DNA from: CAYVQZ01 sp964453435 | GTDB taxonomy: Bacteria; Abyssobacteria; SURF-5 | Direction: 5' to 3' | DNA length: 64,000 nt | NCBI GenBank assembly: GCA_964453435.1 | Contig: CAYVQZ010000011.1 | Location: 18,966-82,965, forward strand | In this document: positions 9,330-18,924 of the stretch, one piece after another | Position numbering within the stretch: position 1 is the stretch's first letter | Layout of the letters: every line of letters begins with the position of its first letter | Translations under genes and position numbers: made by a program | Notes under the pieces: model-generated | Seen by the model: only the letters and a program-made list of their open reading frames with translations | Told to the model about the DNA's origin: nothing | The model's database searches: none

Positions 9330-12300
9330 TTGTTTCTTTCTTTTATCGATGGAAGGGTGACGATTACATTGCAACATTCCGAATTCGTACATCTGCATGT
9401 TCATACCGAATACAGCTTGCTCGACGGAGCGTGCAAGATACACAAATTACTGGACAGGGCGGCTGAGTACAAAATGCCTGCAGTTGCGATCACCGACCAC
9501 GGAAATATGTTCGGTGTGATCGACTTCTGCAACGCGGCAAGAAAACGCAGCATCAAGCCCATTGTCGGCTCGGAAATGTATGTCGCCAAAGGTAAGCGGT
9601 CGGACCGCAAATCCACAAACAAGTCAAGAGATTATCATCACCTTACCCTTCTCGTAAAAGACGAGCAGGGCTACAAGAACCTCATGTATCTGTCGACGCT
9701 CAGCTACCTGGAAGGGTTCTACTACAAACCCCGAATCGACAAAGAAATTCTCGGAGAGTATTCCAGCGGGCTTACCGCTTTGAGCGGTTGTCTCGAGGGA
9801 GAGCCTGCAAGCCTCCTCCTGCAAGGCAAAAAGGACATGGCCCTCGCCGCCGTGAGGAAGTATCAAGAGATATTCGGAGCCGAGAACTATTTCATCGAAA
9901 TTCAGGATAACGGGCTTGAAGAGCAGAAAAGGGTCATCCCTCATCTGCTGGACCTGGCAAAGGAAACCGGAGCGGGCCTTGTTGCCACAAACGACGTGCA
10001 TTATGTGGACAAAGGCGATGCCATTGCGCAAGAGACCCTCATGTGCATTCAGACGAATACAACAATCAAAGACCCCAACAGGCTGCGCTTCGGCACGCAG
10101 GAGTTCTATTTCAAATCGCCGAAACACATGGCGGCTTTGTTCGAATGTATTCCGGAAGCGCTAGAAAATTCCTTGGCCATTGCCGAACGATGCAACTATC
10201 AGCCGGGTGCGACCTCGCCCCAGCTTCCTCATTTCGAAGTGCCGCAGGGATATTCTCCGGACAGCTACCTGCGCGCATTGTGTGAGGAAGGCCTTCCTGA
10301 ACGATACGCGCAAGTGACCGCGGAAATTCGGGACCGTCTCGAGATGGAGTTGGATGTCATTTCCAGAATGGGATATTCCGGATACTTCCTGATCGTGTCC
10401 GATTTCGTTCGGTTCGCGCGGTCGCGAAAGATTCCCGTTGGACCGGGAAGAGGCTCCGCGGCGGGCAGCCTTGTGGCCTATCTGCTTCGCATAACAAACC
10501 TGGACCCGCTCAAGCACGGGCTCATCTTTGAACGGTTTCTGAACCCGGAGAGAATCTCGCTTCCCGATATCGACATTGATTTCTGCTATGAGAGGCGAGG
10601 CGAGATAATCAATTATGTGATAGAGAAGTATCATAAGAATAATGTCGCCCAAATAATAACGTTCGGCACGATGGCCGCAAAGGCCGCAATCCGCGATGTC
10701 GGACGCGCCCTCGGTCTCCCGTATGGGAGGGTTGACGAGATCGCAAAGCTTGTTCCCAACGAACTCAACATCACTCTGAAAGATTCAATCGAGCGAGTAC
10801 CCGAGTTGCAACACAGTAGGAAGGAAGACCCCGAAGTCTCGCAGTTGCTGGAGATAGCACAGTCACTCGAGGGCGTTGCCCGGCATGCGTCCACTCACGC
10901 AGCCGGCGTTGTAATCTCCCCCAGGCCGATTTACGAGTTCGTCCCGCTCTATCAAAGCGGCTCCGGCGACGTCACGACTCAGTACTCCATGACGAACCTC
11001 GAGGAAATCGGATTGCTGAAAATGGATTTTCTGGGCCTCAAGACGCTCACGGTGATCGACCAAACGATTTCATTGATCAGGGAAGAAACCGGAAAACCGC
11101 TCAATATCGATGAGGTTCAACTGGATGATGGGGCCACGTACGAACTCCTGAACAAAGCCCAAACACTCGGGGTGTTCCAACTGGAAAGTACGGGAATGCG
11201 CGACCTCGCCCGAAAAGTGGGCATCGATAATTTCGAGGACCTCGTCGCGCTCGTCGCGCTGTTTCGGCCCGGCCCAATGCACATGTTGCCCGACTACATC
11301 AAGCGCAAACACGGTGAGATCGAGATCACCTACGACGCTCCTGCCCTCGAGCCGATCCTGAAGGAAACGTATGGCGTCATGCTCTACCAGGAACAGGTCA
11401 TGAAAATAGCGAGCGAAGTGGGCGGCTTCTCGATGAGCGAGGCCGACATCCTTCGAAAGGCAATGGGGAAGAAGATACCGGAGGTGATGGAAAAGTATCG
11501 GGAGGAGTTCGTAAAAAGGGCGTCGAAGAACGGCGTGTCTGCGGAGGTTGCCGAGCAGACTTACAAGAAGATGGCCCAGTTTGCCGGGTATGGCTTCAAT
11601 AAATCGCACAGTGCGGCCTATGCGCTCATCGCATATCAAACCGCATACCTCAAAGCGAATTATCCCGTTCAGTATATGGCTGCCCTGTTAAGCAGCGAAG
11701 TGGGCAATACCGCAAAACTGGCGGCTTATATCGAAGAATGTCGCAGAATGAATATCCCCGTGTTGCCGCCCGACGTCAACGCCAGTCATCTGAAATTCAC
11801 CGTGACCGACGGCAAAATTCGGTTCGGTCTCGCCGCGGTCAAGAACGTTGGCGAAAATGCTATCAAGGCAATTATTGAAGAGAGGTCAAATGCCGGCCCG
11901 TTTCGGTCGTTATTCGATTTTTGTTCCCGGGTCGGCGCGCGCCTCGTGAATAAACGGGTAATCGAAAGTCTTGTCAAATGCGGGGCGTTCGATACATTGG
12001 AAGAGAAAAGGAGCAGGCTTTTCGCTGCTATCGATGCTGCGCTCGAACAGGGGCAGACCGCGCAGCGCGACAAGCAGATGGGACAGACGCTGCTGTTCGA
12101 CATGGCGGAGGAGAAATCGTTCGCTCCGGCGGTTTATCCCGACGTGGAGGACTGGCCGGATTTCCTGAAATTGAAATACGAGAAAGAAGTGCTCGGCCTT
12201 TTCATCTCGGGAAATCCACTGTCGCAGTATGGGGACCGGCTGCGCACGCTGACGACGTGCAGCTCGACCGAGCTCCCGAAGGCAAGCGAGGGCGCGACGG

Positions 12301-12818
12301 TTGTTGTGGGAGGAATGGTCGCAAAGATAAAGACCTATGTGCCAAAGCGAAAACAGGAGCGCATGGCGTTCGTCACGCTCGAAGACATGGATGGCTTTAT
12401 GGAGGTTATCGTGTTCTCCGACCTGTTCAGTCGAAGCTCGAATCTGCTCCACGAGGATTCGCTCGTGATGATCTCCGGACGGGTGAGCTACAAAGACACC
12501 GAGCCGAAAGTCATAGCCGAAAATATTGTTCCGATAACGAAGGCCGAAGAGGAGTTCGCTCGCGCCTCACACATCAGATTCATGACAACCGCCATGGAGG
12601 AAAGCTCGCTCGAAGAGCTTGCCGAACTAATAGCCGCTCACAAGGGGAATTGCAAGTTATTTTTTCATTGCGTCACTCAGGATAACCACGAAGTGATCAT
12701 CGAGTCCTCATTTGCCGGCGGCCTGAAACCCGGGCGCGAGACCAGAGAGCAGATAGAGGCTCTCATGGGGCAGGGCTCGATTTGGTTCAGTGCGAGCAGC
12801 GACGCAACATTTTCATGA
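9330..12818 (+). CDS. dnaE: DNA polymerase III alpha subunit
   Basis: Catalytic subunit of the replicative polymerase, about 1150-1162 residues. It begins with the PHP domain (HLHVHTEYSLLDGA), continues with the C-family polymerase core (GPGRGSAAGSL near base 10443; the catalytic PDIDIDF near 10564), helix-hairpin-helix segments, and a C-terminal OB fold (VVVGGMVAKIKTY near 12300). No intein or frameshift is seen. The start is uncertain: TTG 9330 gives the longest protein, while TTG 9369 has GGAAGGG at a good distance and begins just before the conserved EFVHLHVHTEYS. It is of the DnaE1 type by length and order. Confidence 0.95.
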   Translation: MFLSFIDGRVTITLQHSEFVHLHVHTEYSLLDGACKIHKLLDRAAEYKMPAVAITDHGNMFGVIDFCNAARKRSIKPIVGSEMYVAKGKRSDRKSTNKSRDYHHLTLLVKDEQGYKNLMYLSTLSYLEGFYYKPRIDKEILGEYSSGLTALSGCLEGEPASLLLQGKKDMALAAVRKYQEIFGAENYFIEIQDNGLEEQKRVIPHLLDLAKETGAGLVATNDVHYVDKGDAIAQETLMCIQTNTTIKDPNRLRFGTQEFYFKSPKHMAALFECIPEALENSLAIAERCNYQPGATSPQLPHFEVPQGYSPDSYLRALCEEGLPERYAQVTAEIRDRLEMELDVISRMGYSGYFLIVSDFVRFARSRKIPVGPGRGSAAGSLVAYLLRITNLDPLKHGLIFERFLNPERISLPDIDIDFCYERRGEIINYVIEKYHKNNVAQIITFGTMAAKAAIRDVGRALGLPYGRVDEIAKLVPNELNITLKDSIERVPELQHSRKEDPEVSQLLEIAQSLEGVARHASTHAAGVVISPRPIYEFVPLYQSGSGDVTTQYSMTNLEEIGLLKMDFLGLKTLTVIDQTISLIREETGKPLNIDEVQLDDGATYELLNKAQTLGVFQLESTGMRDLARKVGIDNFEDLVALVALFRPGPMHMLPDYIKRKHGEIEITYDAPALEPILKETYGVMLYQEQVMKIASEVGGFSMSEADILRKAMGKKIPEVMEKYREEFVKRASKNGVSAEVAEQTYKKMAQFAGYGFNKSHSAAYALIAYQTAYLKANYPVQYMAALLSSEVGNTAKLAAYIEECRRMNIPVLPPDVNASHLKFTVTDGKIRFGLAAVKNVGENAIKAIIEERSNAGPFRSLFDFCSRVGARLVNKRVIESLVKCGAFDTLEEKRSRLFAAIDAALEQGQTAQRDKQMGQTLLFDMAEEKSFAPAVYPDVEDWPDFLKLKYEKEVLGLFISGNPLSQYGDRLRTLTTCSSTELPKASEGATVVVGGMVAKIKTYVPKRKQERMAFVTLEDMDGFMEVIVFSDLFSRSSNLLHEDSLVMISGRVSYKDTEPKVIAENIVPITKAEEEFARASHIRFMTTAMEESSLEELAELIAAHKGNCKLFFHCVTQDNHEVIIESSFAGGLKPGRETREQIEALMGQGSIWFSASSDATFS

Positions 12819-12860
12819 TGTCCGGCTTTCTCCGCCCCGGAGGCGCATCACGGTTTTTTT

Positions 12861-12889
12861 TTGACAATAACTCTTCACGGTGTTATATT
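12861..12889 (+). promoter_or_regulatory. Consensus sigma-70 promoter for the tandem barrel protein
   Basis: TTGACA (12861-12866) and TATATT (12884-12889) are separated by 17 bases, following a run of eight T residues. This is one of the strongest promoters visible in the window and lies about 105 bases before the outer-membrane protein gene. Confidence 0.75.
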
Positions 12890-12995
12890 CTTCCCCCAGT
12901 TGTTCCTGTCTTGCGTTAATACGGCAAACACGCGGAAGAAGGCCGACCGGTGATTGCGACCAGCGGCGGAATCATTGAGTTGAAAGGAACGAGGA

Positions 12996-14684
12996 ATGCG
13001 AGCGATAGCGGTGTCCGTATGTTTGTCGTTCATTCTGTTATCACCTTCCTTCGCCCATCCATTGGCCCAAGAGTATCACATGTTGGACACCGAGGAAGCT
13101 TTTACGATCGGTCAGGGAAATTTCCGAACCGATGTCGAGTTTGGAGTTACCAAGCAGCCCGACGCGTCGGAGCTTTATAACATTCCCCGCTTCCGTCTCA
13201 TCTACGGATTAAGCGAGTGGGCCGATATCGAATTCGAGTACGATTACCTCATCCTCAGGGACGGCGATTTCGTCGACTTCAGCAGCGGAGTTCGCAAGGA
13301 AAGCTACGATGAGGAGGGAACAGGCGACCTCAGGATAAAAGTCAAAGTCGTGCCCTGCGAATTTGGTATCCACCGTCTCGGGATTCAAGGCATAGCAAAG
13401 CTGCCGATGGCGGAACAAGACAAGGGCTTGGGGACGAATGAAACAGATTTCACATGGCAAATTCTGTTTTCCAGCGATTGGGGGCTTCTAAAAACCCATC
13501 TCAACGCCGGATTTGCCGTGATAGGCGACCCCTCTCGAAACGGGAATCAAAACGATTCACTTGTCTGGGGTGTCGGCGGCGAGTACGCGTTGACCGATTC
13601 GTTAACGCTCATGGCGGAAATAGAAGGTTCCACGGATGCCGAGCAGAGCACCGTTGGGTCCACCGAGAGCGTTGCCGAGAGTTCGGAGGGAGACGCGCGT
13701 GCGCGGGTACGGCTCGCGTTGACCGGACCTATTGGCGCTTGGAGATGGGGCGCAAGTGGTTTTAAAGGGGTAAACGGTCATACCGAAGACTGGGGCGTTC
13801 AGGTCGGCATGAGCAAAACGTGGGGACTCGGCGGGCCGACCGACCAGGCGACTCCGCCCGCAAGGGAAAAAGGCAAAGCGGCGGTTAAGTCATATTATAA
13901 TCCTCTCAAGACAGAGGAAGCATACACAATCGGTGAGCGAAACTTCCGTTCCGAACTCGGGTTCGGATACGTCAACCAGCCGGATGATTCCGATTTATAC
14001 ATCATGCCGGATGTGGTGTTGGGATGGGGCATCGGACCATGGGCGGATTTGGAAGTCGGCGTACAGTATCTTTTTGTTGAGGACACCGCCACGTTTGACG
14101 CTGACGGGTCTGTTTTGAACGACGACATCGACAAGGACGGAATCGGCGATGTGCGGGTGAAAGTCAAGCTCTCTCCCTTTGGCTGCAGATACGGAAGACT
14201 GGGCCTTCACCTTGTTACAAAGGTTCCGAGCGCGGATGATGACCATGCCCTCGGTACGGACGAAACCGATTTTATAGCAAAAGGACTGTTCTCCACCGAT
14301 TGGCATCAGGTTTTTGGAAACTCGCTCCTCGGGCGGCTGAAAACGCACGTGAATGCCGGCGTCGCGGTTCAGTCCGACCGCCGGCAGGTTGGCGCCCAGC
14401 AAGATTATCTGGTGTGGGGAGTAGCCGGAGAGTACGGTGTAACGCGCGTGCTTACTCTATGGGCGGAAGTTGAAGGGGCGACCAACGGAAGGAACACCAG
14501 AAATATTTCCGAGGGCGATTTCGGAAATGCACATGCCGAAGCGCGTCTCGGACTCACGGGGCCCATGCCTCACATCGGCTTCCTGCACGATTGGAAATGG
14601 GGCGCCTCCGCGTCCGTGGGGTTGAATAACCATTCGCGCGATTGGACCGCCAACCTGGGATTCAGTCATACGTGGGGAGAATAA
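12996..14684 (+). CDS. Outer-membrane beta-barrel protein with two tandem homologous halves
   Basis: A 562-residue exported protein with a classical signal peptide (MRAIAVSVCLSFILLSPSFA, cleavage near residue 20-25). The mature part is an internal duplication. TEEAFTIGQGNFRTDVEFGV (about residue 32) matches TEEAYTIGERNFRSELGFGY (about residue 306), and each copy goes on with WADIEFEY/WADLEVGV, GDLRIKVKV/GDVRVKVKL, LGTNETDF/LGTDETDF and VWGVGGEYA/VWGVAGEYG. Alternating hydrophobic residues, GW/GA turns and terminal aromatic residues fit outer-membrane strands. The single repeat resembles porin-like 'MetA-pathway/transporter' barrels of ~270 residues. Function is unknown. It stands alone behind a consensus promoter, which suggests high expression. 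Confidence 0.85.
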   Translation: MRAIAVSVCLSFILLSPSFAHPLAQEYHMLDTEEAFTIGQGNFRTDVEFGVTKQPDASELYNIPRFRLIYGLSEWADIEFEYDYLILRDGDFVDFSSGVRKESYDEEGTGDLRIKVKVVPCEFGIHRLGIQGIAKLPMAEQDKGLGTNETDFTWQILFSSDWGLLKTHLNAGFAVIGDPSRNGNQNDSLVWGVGGEYALTDSLTLMAEIEGSTDAEQSTVGSTESVAESSEGDARARVRLALTGPIGAWRWGASGFKGVNGHTEDWGVQVGMSKTWGLGGPTDQATPPAREKGKAAVKSYYNPLKTEEAYTIGERNFRSELGFGYVNQPDDSDLYIMPDVVLGWGIGPWADLEVGVQYLFVEDTATFDADGSVLNDDIDKDGIGDVRVKVKLSPFGCRYGRLGLHLVTKVPSADDDHALGTDETDFIAKGLFSTDWHQVFGNSLLGRLKTHVNAGVAVQSDRRQVGAQQDYLVWGVAGEYGVTRVLTLWAEVEGATNGRNTRNISEGDFGNAHAEARLGLTGPMPHIGFLHDWKWGASASVGLNNHSRDWTANLGFSHTWGE

Positions 14685-14870
14685 ATCCTCCGGGAAGGGA
14701 CTGGTTGGCAAGAGCCCTTCGCCGCCTCCTGAAACAAACCGCGTCTTCGTGCTGGTCTTTCTCCGCGTCCTTGTCTGATTCGGTCGTGTTGTGCAAAAAG
14801 ACTGTTTTTTTTCATAGTATCTTCGCTTCGTTCCCGGCGCAGTCCTCTCTTCGTCCGTTCAGATTGCCGC

Positions 14871-14899
14871 TTGAGTTTTCATGGGCGTTCCCCTATAAT
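14871..14899 (+). promoter_or_regulatory. Consensus sigma-70 promoter of the LPS core operon
   Basis: TTGAGT (14871-14876), a 17-base spacer and a perfect TATAAT (14894-14899) lie about 65 bases upstream of the acyltransferase gene, and would drive the gene series to 21483. Confidence 0.7.
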
Positions 14900-14964
14900 A
14901 AAAACAAAATTATAGTCCTTTGAATGCAAAAGGGTTACGACATTTGCAGCGCGAAGGGAGGTAG

Positions 14965-15861
14965 ATGAAACGCCTGATTCTGGGGGGGGTGGCGGCGGCG
15001 CTGATATTCATTTTTACGAGGTTGTCACCCGCAGCCGCCGGCCGCATCGGGATTATAATAGGCGACATAGCGAGGATGGTGGATAAGCGCCACCGTGTCG
15101 TTGCGCGCAAGAATCTCAGAATGGCCTTTGGCGGGCAGAAGTCCGAGGCCGAGATAAACCAGATAATCAAAGAAGTCTTCCGAAATATCGGTCAGACCGC
15201 GACGGAATTTTTTCAAATCCCCGCTCTAACATACGAGAAAGCGCGCGCGATCATCACTCCGGAGTTTCGCGAGCGATTAGATGACTGCCTCAGAGCCGGG
15301 AAGGGGATCGTGCTCGTTGCGTCACATTTCGGCAACTGGGAACTCATGGCGGCTGCGGGCGCAGTGGCGGGATACAAGATATCGGCGGTAGTGCGGCCGC
15401 TCGATGACCCGGTTCTGGAGGAGATCGTGCAGGAGACCAGAGAATCTTCCGGGTTACGCATTATTCCGCGTCGCATCTCGGCTCTGGCAGCCGTCCGGCG
15501 GCTGAAACAAAACGAGATCGTCGGCATCCTTGCCGACCAGAACACGCGGAAACAGAATGTATTCGTCGATTTCTTTGGTATAAAGACCGCCACCACGCCG
15601 GGACCCGCGTTGCTTGCTCTGAGAACCGGCGCAATTCTGTTGCCTGTTTTTATGATGCGAGAGGGACCCGGCAAACACAGATTGATTGTCGAAAAACCGA
15701 TCGCGGTCGTTCGCAGCGGCGACGAGGAATCCGATGTCGTTGCAACGACCCAAAAATGTGCTGATATTCTGGAAGAGTATGTGCGGAGGTTCCCGTCCCA
15801 ATGGTTGTGGGTCCACCGGCGGTGGCGCACCAGGCCCCCCGGCGAGGAGCCCACGTACTGA
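14965..15861 (+). CDS. Lipid A biosynthesis acyltransferase (LpxL/HtrB family)
   Basis: A 298-residue LpxL/LpxM/HtrB-family acyltransferase, which adds a secondary acyl chain to the lipid A precursor at the inner membrane. An N-terminal hydrophobic anchor is followed by the HX4E catalytic motif HFGNWE at residues 121-126 and downstream family motifs (ILADQNTRK, FFGIKTATTPGPALLALRTGA), ending with PSQWLWVHRRWRTRP. A GGGAGG ribosome site sits five bases before ATG 14965. It opens an operon containing the ADP-heptose pathway, which supports a role in lipopolysaccharide. Which acyl chain it transfers cannot be told. Confidence 0.9.
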   Translation: MKRLILGGVAAALIFIFTRLSPAAAGRIGIIIGDIARMVDKRHRVVARKNLRMAFGGQKSEAEINQIIKEVFRNIGQTATEFFQIPALTYEKARAIITPEFRERLDDCLRAGKGIVLVASHFGNWELMAAAGAVAGYKISAVVRPLDDPVLEEIVQETRESSGLRIIPRRISALAAVRRLKQNEIVGILADQNTRKQNVFVDFFGIKTATTPGPALLALRTGAILLPVFMMREGPGKHRLIVEKPIAVVRSGDEESDVVATTQKCADILEEYVRRFPSQWLWVHRRWRTRPPGEEPTY

Positions 15862-15882
15862 GCGAATCGCAGAGGAAAATCA

Positions 15883-16839
15883 ATGAGAGAGGGCAAGGAC
15901 TTCAAGCCGGCTGATCTCAATCGAGTTCGTACGCACAGCATACATGGCAGAAAAACGAAGGTATCCGTGCGTCAATTTGCCTCGGCGCCTCCGCCTCATG
16001 CGGGATTTGCGGAATTTATCGGGTCACTTCCCGACGTGTTGGCGGCCTCGAACCTGAAACGGGTCATCCGCGATATTGTCTCCGCAAAGAAAAAAGGCAG
16101 GCCGATAGTTGCCGCGCTCGGAGGCCATGTGGTGAAATGCGGGCTTGGCCCGGTGCTCGTCGATTTGATGGAGAGAGGCTTCATCACGGCGGTGGCGATG
16201 CATGGCGCCACTGCGATACATGATTACGAAATCTCGCTCGTGGGACGAACCTCCGAAGATGTCGCAACCGTTTTGAAAGATGGCTCATTCGGGATGGCGC
16301 GCGAAACTCCGGCAGCGTTCAAACGCGCTGCCGAGGAAGCCGCACACAGAGAGCTCGGACTCGGGAAGTCCCTCGGAAAGTTGATCCTCTCCGAAGAAAC
16401 CCCTTGCCGTGAGCACAGTGTTTTGGCCGCGGCAGCCAGGCTCGGGCTGCCCGCCGCCGTGCTGCTGGCTCTCGGGACCGATACCATCTGTATGCATCCC
16501 GACTTCTGTCCCGATACGCTGGCACGCGCCAGTCATCTCGATTTCCGCATCCTCGTGTCCGTTGTGTCCCGGTTGGAGGGCGGCGTCTGGATGAATATCG
16601 GGTCTGCCGTTGTTTTACCCGAAGTCTTCCTCAAGGCACTCAGCCTCGCACGCAATCTTGGCTCAAAAGTCGAGAAATTCACAGCAGTCAATTTAGACAT
16701 GCGCCAGCACTATCGCCCGAACACGAACGTCGTTGGTCGGTCTACCAGGCAAGGGTATTCCATTACCGGCCATCACGAGATCATGCTTCCGCTTTTGCGC
16801 ATGGGGATCATTTCGGCGGCCGAGAGGAAAACCAAATGA
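15883..16839 (+). CDS. Conserved protein, possibly deoxyhypusine-synthase-like fold, in LPS operon
   Basis: A 318-residue soluble protein that I do not assign to an enzyme. The stretch RPIVAALGGHVVKCGLGPVL, followed by a segment about a gene or compound 'GATAIHDYEISLVG', resembles the NAD-binding Rossmann-like region of deoxyhypusine synthase, but the catalytic SWGK motif of that family is absent. Conserved-looking stretches include GRTSEDVA, DGSFGMARETP, GTDTICMHPDF and a C-terminal GHHEIMLPLLRMGI. It sits 21 bases after the acyltransferase and overlaps hldE by four bases (ATGA), so it is tightly coupled to ADP-heptose synthesis and probably serves the LPS pathway. It might be a sugar-isomerase-like or regulatory protein; this is open. 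Confidence 0.75.
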   Translation: MREGKDFKPADLNRVRTHSIHGRKTKVSVRQFASAPPPHAGFAEFIGSLPDVLAASNLKRVIRDIVSAKKKGRPIVAALGGHVVKCGLGPVLVDLMERGFITAVAMHGATAIHDYEISLVGRTSEDVATVLKDGSFGMARETPAAFKRAAEEAAHRELGLGKSLGKLILSEETPCREHSVLAAAARLGLPAAVLLALGTDTICMHPDFCPDTLARASHLDFRILVSVVSRLEGGVWMNIGSAVVLPEVFLKALSLARNLGSKVEKFTAVNLDMRQHYRPNTNVVGRSTRQGYSITGHHEIMLPLLRMGIISAAERKTK

Positions 16840-18338
16840 AAGCACAACTTCTGACGCTGCTCGAGTCGATTCGCGCTCCGAATGTCCTGGTTGTCGGAGA
16901 CATGATGCTCGATGTCTACGTATGGGGCCATGTCGACCGAATTTCGCCCGAAGCTCCGATCCAGGTGCTGAAGGTGGAATCGGAAGAACCGCGACCCGGC
17001 GGGGCAGGGAATGTAGCAAATAATCTCGTTGCATTGGGAGCACATGTCTCATGCTGTGCGGTTGTCGGCGATGACCACAATGGCCGCTCGCTGTGTCGGA
17101 TGCTCGAGAAAATGGGAATCGACTCCTCCGGCGTATTGCGCGACAAGGCCAGGCCGACCACGGTGAAAACGAGAATGATCGCCCACGGCCAACAGCTGCT
17201 CCGGGTCGACCGCGAAGATGACTGCCCGCTCGATAAAGGTCTCGGGGAAAAAATGATTCAACACATCGAGGACCGCCTTCCGTGGTGCGATGTGGCGCTG
17301 CTTTCTGATTACGCAAAAGGGACGATTCCCGACCGCTTGCTCACGGAGATTCTCGCGCGTTGCAAGAAGGGGAAAAAACCTGTCTTGATCGACCCATCAC
17401 GGCATCGTAATTACCGTCTTTATAACGGGTGCACCGTATTGAAACCAAACAGAGCCGAAGCGGAGTCGGCCGCCGGCGTCAAGATAGAGAACGAGAAGTC
17501 ACTGAAAGCGGCGGCTGCAAAAATCATGAACACGAGCAAGCCCTCCTATCTCGTGATAACCCGAGGCAGCGAGGGGATGACCATCTTCGACGGTTCAAAC
17601 GCGCCTCAGCACATAGCCGGTTTAAGCCGCACTGTTTTCGACATAACCGGCGCCGGCGACACCGTTCTCTCCCTGCTCGGGTTTGTTCTCGCCGGCGGAG
17701 GAACAATGCGCGAAGCGGCCGAGATCGCCAATGTGGCAGCCGGGATATCCGTTGGCAAGGTCGGCGCCGTCCCGGTGTCGAAAACCGAGATTATCGGGGA
17801 TTTGTTGAGCGTGCAGCACATGGCGTCGCACAAGCTGAAGTCGTTCGATGAGATCGAGTCCGTCTGCAAGGAGCATCGCCGGCAAAAAGAGAAAATTGTC
17901 TTTGCCAACGGATGTTTTGACTTGCTCCATGCCGGCCATATCAAGTTGTTCCAGTTTGCGAAAAACATGGGCGAGGTTCTCGTTGTCGGTTTGAACTCGG
18001 ACGAATCGGTCAGAAAACTGAAGGGGCCCGGAAGACCTGTCCTGGGACAGAATGAACGCTCTTTTCTGCTCTCCGCCCTCGAACACGTTGACTACGTTGT
18101 GGTATTCGAAGAAAGGACACCTCTCAAACTGATTAGGAAAATAAGGCCCGATGTCCTCGTGAAGGGAGCGGACTACACGAAAGACACCGTGGTAGGGCGG
18201 GAATTCGTCGAGTCATACGGCGGACGAGTCGAACTTGCGCCTCTTGTTGACGGCGTGTCCAGTTCGGATATCATGTCGCGGATCGCCGGTCATGGCAAGG
18301 ATACCCGAAAGCAGGGAATTGGGAAAAAATATGAATGA
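16836..18338 (+). CDS. hldE: Bifunctional D-glycero-beta-D-manno-heptose-7-phosphate kinase/heptose-1-phosphate adenylyltransferase
   Basis: A 500-residue two-domain enzyme making ADP-heptose for the LPS inner core. The N-terminal ribokinase-type domain (residues 1-~320) has the start motif VGDMMLDVYVWG, RPGGAGNVANNL, and the catalytic DITGAGDT anion hole. The C-terminal cytidylyltransferase-like domain (from ~residue 345) has NGCFDLLHAGHIKL, with the HxGH nucleotide-binding motif, and GLNSDESVR. Both active sites look intact, so the two steps are carried out by one protein as in E. coli. It overlaps the preceding gene by four bases and gmhB by eight. Confidence 0.96.
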   Translation: MKAQLLTLLESIRAPNVLVVGDMMLDVYVWGHVDRISPEAPIQVLKVESEEPRPGGAGNVANNLVALGAHVSCCAVVGDDHNGRSLCRMLEKMGIDSSGVLRDKARPTTVKTRMIAHGQQLLRVDREDDCPLDKGLGEKMIQHIEDRLPWCDVALLSDYAKGTIPDRLLTEILARCKKGKKPVLIDPSRHRNYRLYNGCTVLKPNRAEAESAAGVKIENEKSLKAAAAKIMNTSKPSYLVITRGSEGMTIFDGSNAPQHIAGLSRTVFDITGAGDTVLSLLGFVLAGGGTMREAAEIANVAAGISVGKVGAVPVSKTEIIGDLLSVQHMASHKLKSFDEIESVCKEHRRQKEKIVFANGCFDLLHAGHIKLFQFAKNMGEVLVVGLNSDESVRKLKGPGRPVLGQNERSFLLSALEHVDYVVVFEERTPLKLIRKIRPDVLVKGADYTKDTVVGREFVESYGGRVELAPLVDGVSSSDIMSRIAGHGKDTRKQGIGKKYE

Positions 18339-18924
18339 TGTGGCGGTGTTTCTCGATCGTGACGGAACGCTTAACGAGGAACGAGGCTATCTCAATCATC
18401 CTGACAATCTGTATCTTATTGACGGCGCGGCGGAAGCCGTTGCCCTGCTGAATCGCTATGGCCTCAGAGCAATTGTGGCGACCAATCAGTCCGGGGTCGC
18501 TCGAGGATATTTCCCGGAAGCGTTACTTTCGCGGCTCCATGAAAAACTGCAGGGGCTTCTGGAGGAGAGGGGTGCGAAGTTGGACGCGGTCTACTATTGC
18601 CCCCACCATCCCGAGGTTGGCGAGCCGCCATACCGGCAGACGTGCGAGTGCAGAAAACCAGCGGTCGGAATGATTCGCAGGGCTGAACGGGAGTTCTCGG
18701 TCGACGCCTCCCGGTCATACGTGGTCGGCGATAAACTCAGCGACATCGAATTCGGCAAGGGCGCAGGATGCAAGTCCGTCCTTGTCCTGACCGGCTACGG
18801 GAAAGGCGAGTGGGAATTCAACCGGCGCCAGTTGAACTGCGCGCCGGACCATGTTGCCGCCGATATTCTGGACGCTTCAAAGTGGATTGTTGGCGACGTG
18901 GAAGCACAGAAACGACGGAAATGA
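18331..18924 (+). CDS. gmhB: D-glycero-beta-D-manno-heptose 1,7-bisphosphate 7-phosphatase
   Basis: A 197-residue HAD-superfamily phosphatase that removes the 7-phosphate between the two reactions of HldE. The catalytic FLDRDGTLN (DxD nucleophile) is at residues 8-16, ATNQSGVARG is motif II, a cysteine/histidine zinc loop is visible (YYCPHHPEVG and CECRKP), and GDKLSDIEFGKGAG is motif IV. ATG 18331 overlaps the end of hldE by eight bases and starts just before the conserved VAVFLDRDGT. The gene order hldE-gmhB confirms the assignment. Confidence 0.95.
   Translation: MNDVAVFLDRDGTLNEERGYLNHPDNLYLIDGAAEAVALLNRYGLRAIVATNQSGVARGYFPEALLSRLHEKLQGLLEERGAKLDAVYYCPHHPEVGEPPYRQTCECRKPAVGMIRRAEREFSVDASRSYVVGDKLSDIEFGKGAGCKSVLVLTGYGKGEWEFNRRQLNCAPDHVAADILDASKWIVGDVEAQKRRK

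Noticed and set aside
12820..12862. Possible rho-independent terminator after dnaE (GC-rich stretch followed by eight T residues)
   Set aside because: The stem is only four or five pairs and the T-run is ten bases away; the T residues belong to the start of a consensus promoter.
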